Source: Viscum album (taxonomy: Eukaryota > Streptophyta > Magnoliopsida > Santalales > Viscaceae). Taken from it: a stretch of 64,000 nucleotides of DNA. Numbering within the stretch: the stretch's first letter is position 1; the number at the start of each line of letters is the position of its first letter. The notes beneath the pieces were generated by a model. It saw only the letters and a list, made by a program, of their open reading frames with translations, searched no databases and was not told where the DNA came from. Both the position numbers and the translations under genes were made by a program. Positions 49,254-60,874 of the stretch are shown one piece after another. The stretch is from NCBI GenBank assembly GCA_963277665.1, contig OY728125.1:1710410889-1710474888 (forward strand), given 5' to 3'.

Positions 49254-51514
49254 GAAATGAAACCAATTGAAGAGAGGTTACAAAAACAGATTATGGACAA
49301 CAATCGTCGCATGACTGAGTTGGGCATTCCACCACTAGTACCTGCAGGGAGTATTTTATTTCAAATATATATATTTAAATAATATATATTATCATGTGAT
49401 AATTTTTTTAAACATTTTGTAGGATCCATATATTAGGTGACAGTTGTTTGATGAGAATCCTAGTAGTGATCATAGTACTCAGGGTGTCCGTACCGGGGGG
49501 GTACGAGAGCTAGACGATCTAGTCGGCGTACCCGATTAGAACCTGCCCCTCCCACTAACTTACTATCCATCCCACATACAGATCTCGGTGTGTCGTTAGG
49601 GACACACGAGATATTTAGGCCTCCCATTTTTTCACCACCATTTACATCTGAGCCTCCTCACCCGTCTGTACCATATCCCATAATGATTTCCACTACCCAT
49701 CCAGCATTCAGTCAGCCATCCCTATCATCTTATTTTACTTCTGCTTCCTTCTCTCTGGGATTTTATATTCCATCTTCTCTGACTCCTTCTCCACCAGAGT
49801 CTGTCCCTACAGGGCATACATTGCGGCCCACTCCATCTGTACAGGGTGTTCCTTCAGTTTCTGTGGATCTAGCGGTGCCCATTGATCAGACTACCGCAGG
49901 TATACTTATACAACCCTAACAAATTTTTACAGAATTATAACATTTATTTATGAAATATTTTTTTTCTTTCATAATAGATATATATACTAATAAGAGGAGG
50001 GGGTGGGGATGTACATGCATGTGTGAAGTGTGGAACCGCCACACACAGTTGATGGTGGACTACAATAAATATAGTCAGATGATTGAAAAATCAGGGAAGT
50101 AATGTTAGAGTTTTTTAGCGACTATTGCCAAATACTCCGACATCATTCATGTCAGCCTGCTCTCATGGAGACTACTGTTAAATGAAGTCAAGGATAATGT
50201 CTGGGCAGAGATATGGGTAAAAAACTGTTGTAATTAATGAAATATATTAATTTTTGTATTTATATGAATTAATATTTTGGTGTCAACTACAGATTAATTT
50301 CCCCGATGGTGAGGGTGCACGACCAGTACGTCTAAAGGATTTAGGCGAGCTTTTGAGATCTTATAACCATGAGTTTCACATTGGATGGAATGCTAGAGTG
50401 GTCACAGAGTGAGAGTCAGTCCCTTTCATGGATGATTTTCCATTAGAAGAGTACAAACAGATGATTTGTCATTGGACGACTAGCCAATTTAAGGTATTAA
50501 TCACATTAAAAGTATTTAAATGAAAATTTTCATGTTTTTTACTACTACTAATTATTGAATTTTATTTAGGATTAATATGGAAGAAATAAAAAACATTGAT
50601 TCTAAGAAATACTTCCACACATTTGGACATACTATGATTCCAGATCATGAGGGGCAGCAGGTATGACAGTTTATAATCTTTCTTTACGAATTGCACTTTC
50701 TATGGATTCCTCTATAATTTATTTGGTTACTAAAGTTGTTATATAATTTTAGTTATAAAATTAATGTTTTTTTGGTATCACATTTTTAATTATGGTTTCC
50801 TACATTCAATTTCATTTTAGAGGCATAAATTGAATATAGAAGGACGTGTGCCTCGAGAAAAACTGTATTTCTTAAGTAGAAAGAAGAAATATGGAAGTGA
50901 AGTTAATTAATCGGCACAAAAGCAGATTGTAAGTTTTAATTTATAGATTTAAAATTTTAATCTCTATTTTTTAACTTAATAATCTATTTATATTTGTAAC
51001 AGGATACTTTAGAGGCCCTTTATTCCCAGAAACCTGACAATTTTAGGCCAAACGATCACTTACATCAGGTGTTGGAAGATGAGCACCCCGGTAGAGTACG
51101 CTGTCGACCAGGGAAGAGTATAGTTTCGACGAGGTATTGGCCCTCCTCAGGTACGAGTTTTAGTTCCACCAAGTTGAAACAGGTTAAGGCATAGGTAGAA
51201 CAGGCTAAAAAAGGGCCATAGATACTACAGAACAGTCTGCTTGGTAAAACATAGCATTTATGAAACTGATGGAAGTTTTACACCCAACACTTCCACCAGA
51301 TGTCAGCATTGCTTGTGATGAATATATTTCATAAATACATTATATATATGGTGCACCGGGTGGAAGTTCTAGTGGTGGTCGAGACGATGGTGAGGAGGAG
51401 GCTGAGGCCGAGTACGAGGGTGAAGAGGAGGGAGGAGACGATGATGGGGACGACGATGGGGATAAGGGTAAGGGTGGTGATGATAGTGATGATAGTTATG
51501 GTGATGAGGGATAG
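49254..51514 (+). pseudogene. Ptta/En/Spm-type (Transposase_24) CACTA accessory gene, multi-exon, decayed
   Basis: The second CACTA gene, same strand, likely DNA-binding partner of the transposase. Recognisable exons: MKPIEERLQKQIMDNNRRM (49258); an R/S-rich stretch then a P/S-rich open frame of 109 codons (49590-49919); INFPDGEGARPVRLKDLGEL (50292) and FPLEEYKQMICHWTTSQFK; KYFHTFGHTMIPDHEGQQ; GRVPREKLYFLSRKKKYGSE; DTLEALYSQK, then LEDEHPGRVRCRPGKS, the Transposase_24 signature 'EHpGrVRg'. The last exon reads VLHPTLPPDVSIACDEY and a G/D/E-rich tail to the stop at 51512. Splice sites are visible at 50658, 50820, 50929 and 51002. In-frame stops and a poly-G frameshift (49495-49501) disable it. 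Confidence 0.8.
51351..51514 (+). other. Acidic Gly/Asp/Glu-rich C-terminal tail of the accessory gene
   Basis: In frame with PPDVSIACDEY, the tail reads GAPGGSSSGGRDDGEEEAEA followed by about 34 residues mostly D, G and E, and the stop TAG. A frame shifted by one gives an R/V/M-rich product, which is not the real one. The purine-rich GAN-repeat sequence explains the composition. The tail is clean although the rest is broken. Confidence 0.65.
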
Positions 51515-51664
51515 ATTGATCTGTTACATTTTTTACTGATATTACCGACCTTTAATTTTTATTGATTTGTTGCGCCTGAATATATGTGTGATTAAGTAGG
51601 TTACATTATCTTTATTTTTTATCTATTAATAATAAAACTTTACTTGATGATTTACTATGACTGA
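51515..51664 (+). terminator. Probable 3' untranslated region of the accessory gene
   Basis: A short T-rich stretch with 'aataataaaact' at 51628 that may serve for polyadenylation. It lies between the stop and minisatellite block 4. Confidence 0.3.
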
Positions 51665-53675
51665 TTCACCCCTCCCCTAGACAACCCCCACCCCCTGGAC
51701 ACCCTGTACCCCCCTGGACAGCCCCGCCACCCCTGTAGAGAGCCTGACCAACACCCTTGATAGCCCCTACCGCTGGGGATAGTCCCCCCCCCCCCCACCC
51801 CATGGACACCCCGTACTCCTCTGGACGCCCCGCCCACCCCTGTGGGTAGCCCTCCCGCCCCCTGGACACCCCCTTCTTCTATGCACTGCCCGGCCACCCC
51901 TGTGGACTGGCCACCCACTCCCTGGACACCACTCCCCTTGTGGACAACCCCCCACCCCCTGGACACCTCGTACCCCCCTGGATAGCCCTACCCACCCCTG
52001 TGGATAGCCCACCCACCCACCCTGGACACCCCCTCCCCCCGTGGACAGCCCCCCCCCCCTGTGGATAGCCCAACCACCCCCCTAGACACTAATACACCCC
52101 ATGGCCATCCTGCCAACCCCCTGGATAGCCCGCCCACCCTCCTATACACCCCTACCCCCTGGACAGCCCGACCACCCCCGTGGACAGCCCGCCCACCCCC
52201 TGTACACCCCATACCCCCTGGAAAGCCCCTCCCACCCCTTTGGACAGCCCACCCACCCCCTGGACACACCATACACCCCTTTATAGCCCGTACACCCCCG
52301 TGGACAGCCCGTCCACCCCCTGGACACCCCCACCCCCTTGACACCGCCAACCTCCTAGACACCCCCACCCCAGGAAAGCCCCCCTGGACACCCCCCGGAC
52401 ACCACCCCACCCCCTGGACACCCCCATGGACAGCCACCCCACCCCCTGGACACCACCCTATCCCCTCTGGACACCTCATACCCCATGGACAGCCCGACCA
52501 CCCCTGTGGATAGCCCTCCCACCCCCTGGACACCCCCACCCCCTTGGTCACCCCAACCCCTTGGACACCCCAACTCTTGGAAAGTCCCCCCACCCCCTGG
52601 ACCCCCCCCCCCCCGGACACCACCCCACACCCCTGGACACCCCCATGGACAGCCCCCCTCCCCCCACCACCCTTAACAACCACCACCCCCCATGGACACC
52701 CCCATGGACAGCCCCCCCCCCCCACACACACACACACACTCCACCACCATGGACAACTCCCCCCCCCCCCACATCCCCTTAGACACCTTGTACCCCCTGG
52801 ACAGCCCTCCCCCCCCACACACACACACACACTCCACCACCATGGACAACTCCCCCCCCCCCCACATCCCCTTAGACACCTCGTACCCCCCTGGACAGCC
52901 CCACCATCTGGTGGATAGCCCGTCCACCCCCTGGATATCCCCTCCCCCTGTGGACAGCCCTACCACCCCTGGATACCTCATACCCCCTAGACAACCCTTC
53001 CCACCCTTTGGACACCCCATACCCTCCTGGACAGCCCTGCCTACCCCCATCGATAGCCCCTCCCACCACCCTAGACCACCCCGACCACCCCCCTAGACAG
53101 CCCCTCCCCCTGTGGACACCCCCCCCCCACCCCCATGGATAGCCCACCCACCCCTTGGACACCCCTACCCCTGTGGACAACCTTCCCACCCCTTGGATGC
53201 CTCGTACCCTCTGTACAGCCTTGCCCACCCTCGTGGACACCCCCTACCCCCTGGACAGCCCCCACCCCTGTGGACAACCCCGCCCACCACCTAGACAACT
53301 CCGACCCCCTGGACAACCTCGCCACCCCTGTGGAACCCCCACCCCACCCCACACTCTGGATAACCCCCACCCCCTGGACATCCCCCCACCCCAGTGGAAA
53401 CCACCCCACCCCACTCCCTTGGACAACCCCCCCCCCCCCAACCCTCTGGACACCAGCCCACCCCATGGATACCCCCCTGGACACCCCCCCCCCCCCCGGA
53501 CACCACCCCACCCCCCTGGACACCCCCATGGACATCCCCCCCCCCACCACCACCCTAGAAACCCTCCACCCCTCAGACACCCCCCATCCCCCCAGACACC
53601 CCCACCCCTCTAGACACCCCCTACCCCCCTTGGACAGCCACCCCAAACCCCTGAACAGCCCCCAACCCCCTGAAT
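51665..53675. repeat. CACTA minisatellite block 4 (C-rich, ~2 kb)
   Basis: The same CCCCCTGGACACC / GTGGATAGCCC units as block 3, over 2 kb, beginning about 150 bp after the accessory gene. It contains a near-exact local duplication of about 90 bp (52718-52805 and 52813-52900) with a (CA)n stretch and 'ccaccaccatggacaactc'. Open frames up to 280 codons on the minus strand and 181 on the plus strand are artefacts of stop-poor sequence. Confidence 0.9.
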
Positions 53676-54110
53676 TCTGAATTGAATTCCTTATATATTT
53701 AATTAACTTATGAATTATGTGTTAATGGTGTATGGGTATACTTTTTGTATGTGTATACTTTCTAAAATTCCCATATAAATTAGGTGTTAATTCTGTTAAT
53801 GGTGTATGTAACTCTGACTATGATGGGCTCTTAGAAATGTGAGTGTCCTATCACCATTATGAGATGTCTCCACCAAAGAAATTGAAATGGGTTAATTGGA
53901 AGAGTGGTTTTCATGTGAAGATTGAAATGGGGAAAACTATGTCGTGGTACATGTCATGTTTGGAAGAGTCTACTATTTTTTATGTGATATTGCAGGTGTT
54001 TTTTTATTCTATTTTAAGTTCAAATTGTTCTATTTTAAGTGTTGTTTGTAGCTGTGTTTGCATGTGTATGCAGTGGAGGGAATGGGTGGCTGCTATGCTG
54101 TTTTCTGAAA
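53676..54110 (+). other. Unique DNA before the right subterminal repeats
   Basis: A 96-codon frame at 53843-54133 (KWVNWKSGFHVKIEMGKT near its start) runs into the hairpin repeats. I recognise no domain; a splice-donor-like 'gcaggtg' at 53994 could make the first half a small last exon. Function is unknown. Confidence 0.3.
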
Positions 54111-54522
54111 AAACACTATACCAACAGTTTTAAACCATTGGTAATGTGTTTTTTGAGAATAGTTTTACCAATGGTTTAAATAAACCGTTGGTAATACACT
54201 ATACCAATGGTTCAAAAACATTGGTATAAGATATTTCTAGAATATTTTTACCAATAGTTTGAAGGAACCACTGGTAATACTATATACCAACGGTTTCAAA
54301 CTATTGGTAAACTACATATAATCTATTTATACCTACAGTTTCATAGAAACTGTTGGCATGCTAAAGGTTACAGTTCCATATACCAACGGTTATAGGAAAA
54401 CTGTTGGTATAGGCCTTTTGCAACGACTTATTATCCAACGGTTTGCAAAACCATTCGTATATAGTATACAAATGGTTTTGATGCCTATACCAACAGTTTA
54501 AAACCGTTGGTATATATTTTAT
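54111..54522. repeat. Right subterminal hairpin repeats
   Basis: About eight inverted pairs follow each other, with consensus ACCAAYGGTTT-loop-AAACCRTTGGTA, for example 54117-54146, 54170-54195 and 54488-54511. They form the right-hand counterpart of 40752-41000 and are the expected binding region of the accessory protein. Confidence 0.85.
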
Positions 54523-54533
54523 TTCTAGTAGTG
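54523..54533 (-). repeat. CACTA terminal inverted repeat, right
   Basis: TTCTAGTAGTG, exact inverse of CACTACTAGAA at 40741-40751. Confidence 0.9.
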
Positions 54534-55379
54534 TTATTATTTAAATATATTAATTTTTATTTATAAATATTTAAGAGAACATAATAAGTTCTTGGGTTCA
54601 ACATGAATGAATCATATGAGTGGTAATTTATAAATTAATATTCATAATGATGAATAAATAACATATGCATGTGAATCATCATAATATAGGTAATCATAAA
54701 ATTTGGAACATAACTCGCAATCATTTAGAAAAATAAACATTATGATCATATATAACATCAATTATACTCATGCATCAATATATAAACATAAATAACAACA
54801 ATCATGTCCACAAATATCATCATTATATCAAGGTATATATATACACACCCATATATATTTATTGATCAAATTCATTAGAGACATATAATTATATATATAT
54901 ATTTATTTATTTATTTATTTATTTATAATTATAATTAAATATATTAAAAAATTATTTATATATAATTATTAATATATAATTATAAATATAATAAATATAT
55001 TTATTAACTAAAATTTAATTATAATTATATAATTATTTTAATATATATATATTTATTTATAGTCTTATAAATAGTTTTTTTTAAACGTTATATTTATATT
55101 TGAATTATTAAAAAAAATTATAATATATCATATATATTATAATTATAAACATGAATTTTTTATTTAATATATATAAATAAACATTATTTTTGAATATAAA
55201 TATAATAATTATATATATATTAACTATATTTTTTATTAAAAACTTTTATCATCACTAAGGATAGCACAGATAAATCTATCCTTTATCAGCGCTTCTAGGA
55301 AAAAGCACTAATAATGGTGGGGGTTTTATCAGTGCTTTCTTATTAGTTCTAATAAAATTCAATACTTCATTTGTCCAGA
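54534..55379. other. Very AT-rich interval with remnant subterminal-like repeats
   Basis: Runs of TA and a (TTTA)n tract at about 54900-54927 dominate. At 55255-55350 'ttatcagcgcttctagg', 'aaagcacta' and 'ttatcagtgctttctta' form opposed pairs like the subterminal repeats of another CACTA family, so a fragment of a different element may remain here. No gene. Confidence 0.4.
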
Positions 55380-56389
55380 TCTATGGTAGTGATTCATTGT
55401 TGAACCAAGAATAGGTGGAGTATAGATGGGGCTTAGTTATTGTAGACAGACCTTATATGGATATGAGAGTTGCTTTTGGGTTGCTTCCCCCATATTGTTA
55501 GAAGGTTGGGTTCTTTTGTAGTTTTGATAGGAATGTATTTGGTCCATTTTACTTCTCTACACTTCTTTGTGTACTTTGATATGGGATAGCTATTTTTTAT
55601 GCATTCTAACATTAAAAATATATTTTTAATGTCGATGTATATAACATCATTTACTAACCAACATTAGAGAAAAGGTTAACTTGAAAATCCCTTTTCTACA
55701 CAAGTGGTTATAAGATTACTAACATGGAAAATATTTTTGATGTTGGTTATAATATAATTGATGTAAAAAATAAAGATGTTACAAAATAGTTGTTAAATTT
55801 TCAAGTATAACTCTATTTTATTTCTCATGGATATAGGTTGTTATATTAAACTTTGATATTTCATATGGGTTTTTTCATAGGTTTTCTTTTTGTAATTATT
55901 CCATGTTAATTATTACTTCACATTCCTGAGAATAAATAAAAATTGAACAATGATAGTTCATTAAATTAGCTAAATTAATAAGATAAAAATATAAAGAGAT
56001 ACATTCACTGTAGAATATTTACAATAAAATAATGTTTAGAAACCAATTAGGTCATCAAATAAAATTCAAATTAATATTATTCATAGATACAAATACAGAA
56101 AAGATTGATGAACAAAATCCAGTCATAAAAATGTAAAAGGGTTAATATGGGGCTGAAATTATCATTCAATAAATTTTCAAGCTCTGCACCCATCATCTCA
56201 TTTAACTGATAATTAAATAAATTAAAAATAAAATTTTGTACAATAAATAAAAAAATAGAAAAAAAATATAATAATTGAAATCCATTAAAACATTTCAATT
56301 AAAAAATTTACAATAAACAGTCCAAGGGAATTTGATTTTTAATATATACTAGTTTCAAATCATTTATTTATTTAAAAACTACTTATTCA

Positions 56390-59300
56390 GTCCGTCCAAG
56401 CACATCTCATGTCTTATCATGGTGTCGTCACCTCGTACACATGATAAATAAATAAAATACATAACTCCTATGATTTCAAATAATTTTATGTTCATTTGAT
56501 TGGATTTTGACTGTTACACACATGTTTTGGTATTACGAAACAATAAAACTATATTTTCACTCAACCTTATCAAATGAAATATCATATTGATGTTATTTAA
56601 ATTCCAAAATTTGAAACATCACTCTATAGTTGTTTTCATATTATTTCATAAAAATTAGAGTTTGTTTGCTCCATTTTCAACCATAGAAATACGTTTTTAA
56701 AAGCAACCAAACTTTTAAAAATGGAATATAGGGTTTTTTCAGGCACACCACACATTGGATTGAGTCTACTCTTATAAATAAAAAATAATAAAAAGATATA
56801 TTTTCTATTATATCATGCCATGAAAAGTTCATTTGATATGATTCTGATCATTACACACATCTTAGTGTTTTTAAAACATTAAAAGTGCACTTCTGATCAT
56901 CCCAAAAAAACGACACTTCAAATTGACATGTTTCCTACACCAACATTTTAAAAATCAATATAAAGTTGTTTTCATATGATTTCATGTAAATCAAATGTCT
57001 TTTTCTTAGTTTTGACATCCTAAAAAAGTTTTTCATGGCCATCAAAACTTTAAAAACTTCTTATTCAATCCATACAAACACACGACACATCCTATTGACT
57101 TTTCATCTACTCATACAAGTCAATAATAATAAAAATATATTCTTCCTTTGATTTTACATCATTTGGATGTCATTCACTATAATTATTACCTTTACACACA
57201 TGTTTTTTGTGTTTTAAAACACTAAATGTGTGTTTCAAGACATCTCGATCAAATGACACCTCATATTGATGTTCTGTTAGTTCCAATATTTGAAAATTCA
57301 CTATAAATTTGTGTCCATATGATTTTACACCAATAATATGTCATTCGATTCATTTTTACCTAATAAAGCACATTATTAAAGGTCATTAAATCTATAAAAT
57401 CTACTTATAAGGTCATTCTAGTCACACTGCATGTCTAATTGACATTTTATTTGCTCACATACATCACAAATAATACAATGGTAGTTTTTTCATGATTTTT
57501 ATGTCATTTAGGGGTATTTTGATAAGGTTTTAACCATTACACGCTTGTTTTAGTTTTTTTAAAACACTACAAGTTCATTTTTTATCATCTAGGGAAAAAG
57601 ACACATTTGATTGAAATTTTATCTACTCCTACATTTCAAAAATAACTTTACAGTTTTTGTATGATGATTTCATGACAATCAGTGCTCTTTCACTTAGTTT
57701 GACCCCTTGACACGTTTTTTAAAAGGTCGTTAAACCTTGAGAAAAGTAAATATTCAATCCTTCTTAGTAAACCACATGTTTGATTAATGTTTCATCTTCT
57801 TATACATGTTAATAATAATAAAAAGATCATATTCCTAAAATTTGATGTCATTCATATGTTGTTTTCTATGGTTTTGACTATCACATGAATGCTTTAGTGT
57901 TTTAAAACACTAAAGCTGTTCTTTTATTCATCCTGGGAAAACGACACCTTGAATTGATGCGTTATTGGTTCAATTTTTTCAAAAATCAATCTATGGTTTT
58001 TTTCCTATGACTTAATATAAATTATAGGTCTTTAGGGTTTTAGACCCCTGATGCACGTTTTAAAGGTCATCAAACCATTAGAAATTAGTTATTTGGTCCA
58101 TCTAAGCACCCAACATGTCTGGTTGACGTGCCGTCTACCCATACACACCGAATAAAATATACAAAGACAATTTTCCTATGATTTCACATCATTTGAAAGT
58201 TGTTTTATATGGTTTTGATCGGTACATGCATGTTTTTTTTTGTTTTAAAAAGAAAAAAAAAGTAATTTCTTGGTCATCCTGAGTAAACTACACAATTGAG
58301 TGATGGTATATCAGTTAAAATATTTCAAAAATAACACTAATGTTTTGTATTATGACTTTAGGGAAATCAAATGTTTTTTCTTGGTTTTGACTCTAAGTAT
58401 AATGTTTTTAAAGGTTGTCAAACATTTAAAAACTAATTATTCCTTCCATATGAGCACCCCACATATCCTATTGACACGCATTCTACTCATACATGAATGT
58501 AATAATATAAATATGGTCATCCTATGATTTCACATCATTTTAAGGTTGTTTTATATGGTTTTCGATGTTACATAAACATTTTAGTGTTTTAAAGGATGAA
58601 AAGTGTGTTTCCAGTCATCCTAATCAAACAAAACCATAGATTAATGTTCTATTGGTTCCATATTTTCATTATTAACTCTATAGTTTATTTTTTATGATTT
58701 CATGAAAATCGTAGGTTTTCTAATTAGTTTTGACCCCCTGGTGCATGTTTTTAAAGGCTTTCAAACCTTAAAAACTACTTATTAGTTTGTTATGTGAAGA
58801 CCGCACCCATATTGATGTATCATTTTCTCTTAAACATCAAAAATATTATAAATATTGGTTTCCAATTATTTCACATCATTCATAAGTCATTTCACATGGT
58901 TTTTAGCACCACATTCTTGTTTTAGTGATTTTAAAACACTAAAAGTGTGTTCCTGGTCATCTCGGGAAAATGACATGTCTAATTGACATGAAGTTTTCTC
59001 CTATAATTCAAAAAACATTCTATGGTTGTTTTTGAAATTATTTCACAATAATCGTGGATCATTTTCATGTTTTTACCCCCTGACGCATGGTCTTAAAGGC
59101 TGCCAAACCATTAAAATATGGTTATTCATTTCATTTAGACACACCACATGTACAATTGATGTGTTATCTACTTATACACATCAACAATATTGAAAATATA
59201 GTTTTCCTATCATTTCATGACATTTAGAGGTCATTTGATTTTATTTTGACCCTTACACACACATTGTAGTGTTTCAAAACACTAAAATGTTCATTTTTTA

Positions 59301-59476
59301 TCGTCTCGGTAAAATGAAAGATCATATTGACATTTTTCAAATTCCAAAATTCTAATAATCACTCTACGATTTTTTTCATAATATTTCACATTATTTAGTG
59401 GTTTTTTTCTTGGTTTTGATTCCCAAAATAATGATTTTGATGGCTACAAAATCTTTAAAAACTACTTATTATATGA
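56390..59476. repeat. 343 bp tandem array, copy B, nine units
   Basis: Landmarks at about 56536, 56862, 57211, 57556, 57897, 58240, 58580, 58932 and 59273 give spacings of 326-352 bp, mostly 340-345. Units differ clearly from each other but match the unit of the same rank in copy A. Frames of 60-75 codons here are chance. Confidence 0.85.
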
Positions 59477-59481
59477 CAACT

Positions 59482-60874
59482 TGTTAGTCCCAAAAGGAGA
59501 TTACATACCCTGATGGGGGGTGAATCACGGTGTGGTTATTGTTTTCAAAATTCTTCCTACATCATTGGATCTTGACCATTTTATTGTAAAGGTCACTTTA
59601 TATTCTCTTAAGTATTTATGATGATCTTACACTTTCCAAATTTATTAGAAGATGATGCACAAAAAGTAAACCAATAAAGAAAGAAAAAGGACGCACAAAT
59701 TCTTACTTGGTTCACCCTCACTAGGCTACGTCCAAGGAGAATACAACGGAAATGCATCAACGTACCAAATTCATTAAGGATCACTTTCAATTCAAGTTTT
59801 AGGATAGATTAATTCTATACCCAAGATCACTACCTTCATAATTTTTAGGGATACCTCACTGCTTCCCAAGGGTCACTCCCTCAATCTTTCCAAAGATGGT
59901 TCACTGGCTGTAGAAATGATCACATTTTTCCTTTTTCTTTTCTCACTACTCTGGAAAGGATTCATACATAGTTTATGGACATGTAGGTCCCTTTAATAAA
60001 AATAATTAATGCATCCTCAATTATAGGGAGATTCTCTTTTTATGTTCTACTTTCATCCACTTGATGAATATCACTTTACCACATTTCTACTATGAAATCC
60101 ATTTTTAACACTTTTGTGATGCTCACTACCTTCGCGAAGCTCACACAACCTTCACAAATCTTCCCATTTATTCACAAAAATATACTGCCTTTGAGAACCC
60201 CACAACATTCACAAAGCTCACCAATTTAATGAAGCTCAGCTAGCCTTCATGAAGTAACCTCTTTTCATAAAGCTCAAACACTTTCATGAAGATCACTTAT
60301 CCTTCACAAATCTCAAAAATTTCGATTGGCTTTTTATAGCCTTCATGAACATTAATACTTTTGTGATGCTTAAAACTTTTGATTGGATTTCATTTCCTTT
60401 TTAAACTTCCTTACTTAATGAACTTTTTTGCAACAACAACCTTTGTGAATCACCTTCACAAATTTAGAGCCTTTAGTTTTTCATTAAGAAATAATCTAAT
60501 TTTCTGAGGGGGTGGAGGCTTATTTTTAGGAATTACCTCCCATTCGAGAATCTTCCTTACTTATTATCACCTTTTCAATAATCTCTCAAAAATCATTCAT
60601 GAAGCTCCCTATTTTCGTGAAGCATAAGTGAAATTTCCCATCCCTGAAGCATCTCATAGTCTCAGAGATTTTCCAACAACACTTAACGCATTCGTGATGC
60701 CTTTTCATAATGATCTGCACCTTCATGAAACCATAAAATCTTGGATATTTGTCAACATACTTTTTCAATAATATCTTTGTAACTCCATAGCTAACCATGG
60801 AAACCTTCTTTGTCAAAAAACTGAATCAACCCAAAAACATTAAAATTTTACCTTGAGGTATTTTTTTCTTAACA
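59482..60874. mobile_element. Solo-LTR-like insertion of 1.39 kb
   Basis: It starts TGTTAGTCCC and ends CTTAACA (TG...CA, with TGTTA and TAACA as inverted ends), flanked by CAACT (59477-59481) and CAACC (60875-60879). Copy A has no insertion at the matching site near 21777. The phrase 'ggggggtgaatcacgg' near its start is common in plant LTR families. The middle has short 'cttcatgaagctcac'-like repeats (60110-60310). Short frames (60 and 76 codons) are not genes. It could also be another small non-autonomous element. Confidence 0.5.

Larger units (their letters stand above)
40741..54533 (+). mobile_element. CACTA (En/Spm) DNA transposon, ~13.8 kb
   Basis: The left end reads CACTACTAGAA and the right end TTCTAGTAGTG, an exact 11 bp terminal inverted repeat with the family's CACTA start. 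Flanking triplets are ATA (left) and TTA (right), two of three matching the expected 3 bp duplication. Inside are hairpin-rich subterminal repeats at both ends, a TNP2-type transposase region and a Ptta/En/Spm-type gene, both on the plus strand. Four C- or G-rich minisatellite blocks lie between the ends and the genes. Both genes carry stops, so this copy is not autonomous now, but its termini look usable in trans. Confidence 0.9.

Noticed and set aside
51300..51539. 79-codon frame rich in R, V and M
   Set aside because: Shifted by one base from the accessory-gene frame, which continues DVSIACDEY into the acidic tail.
51988..52830. 280-codon minus-strand open frame
   Set aside because: It lies wholly in minisatellite block 4; similar long frames occur in other frames and on the other strand. 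Composition is G/V/S/C repeats without a domain. The lack of stops follows from C/G-rich repeats.
53071..53680. Open frames of 191 (minus) and 181 (plus) codons
   Set aside because: Mutually overlapping proline-rich and glycine-rich products of the same repeat.
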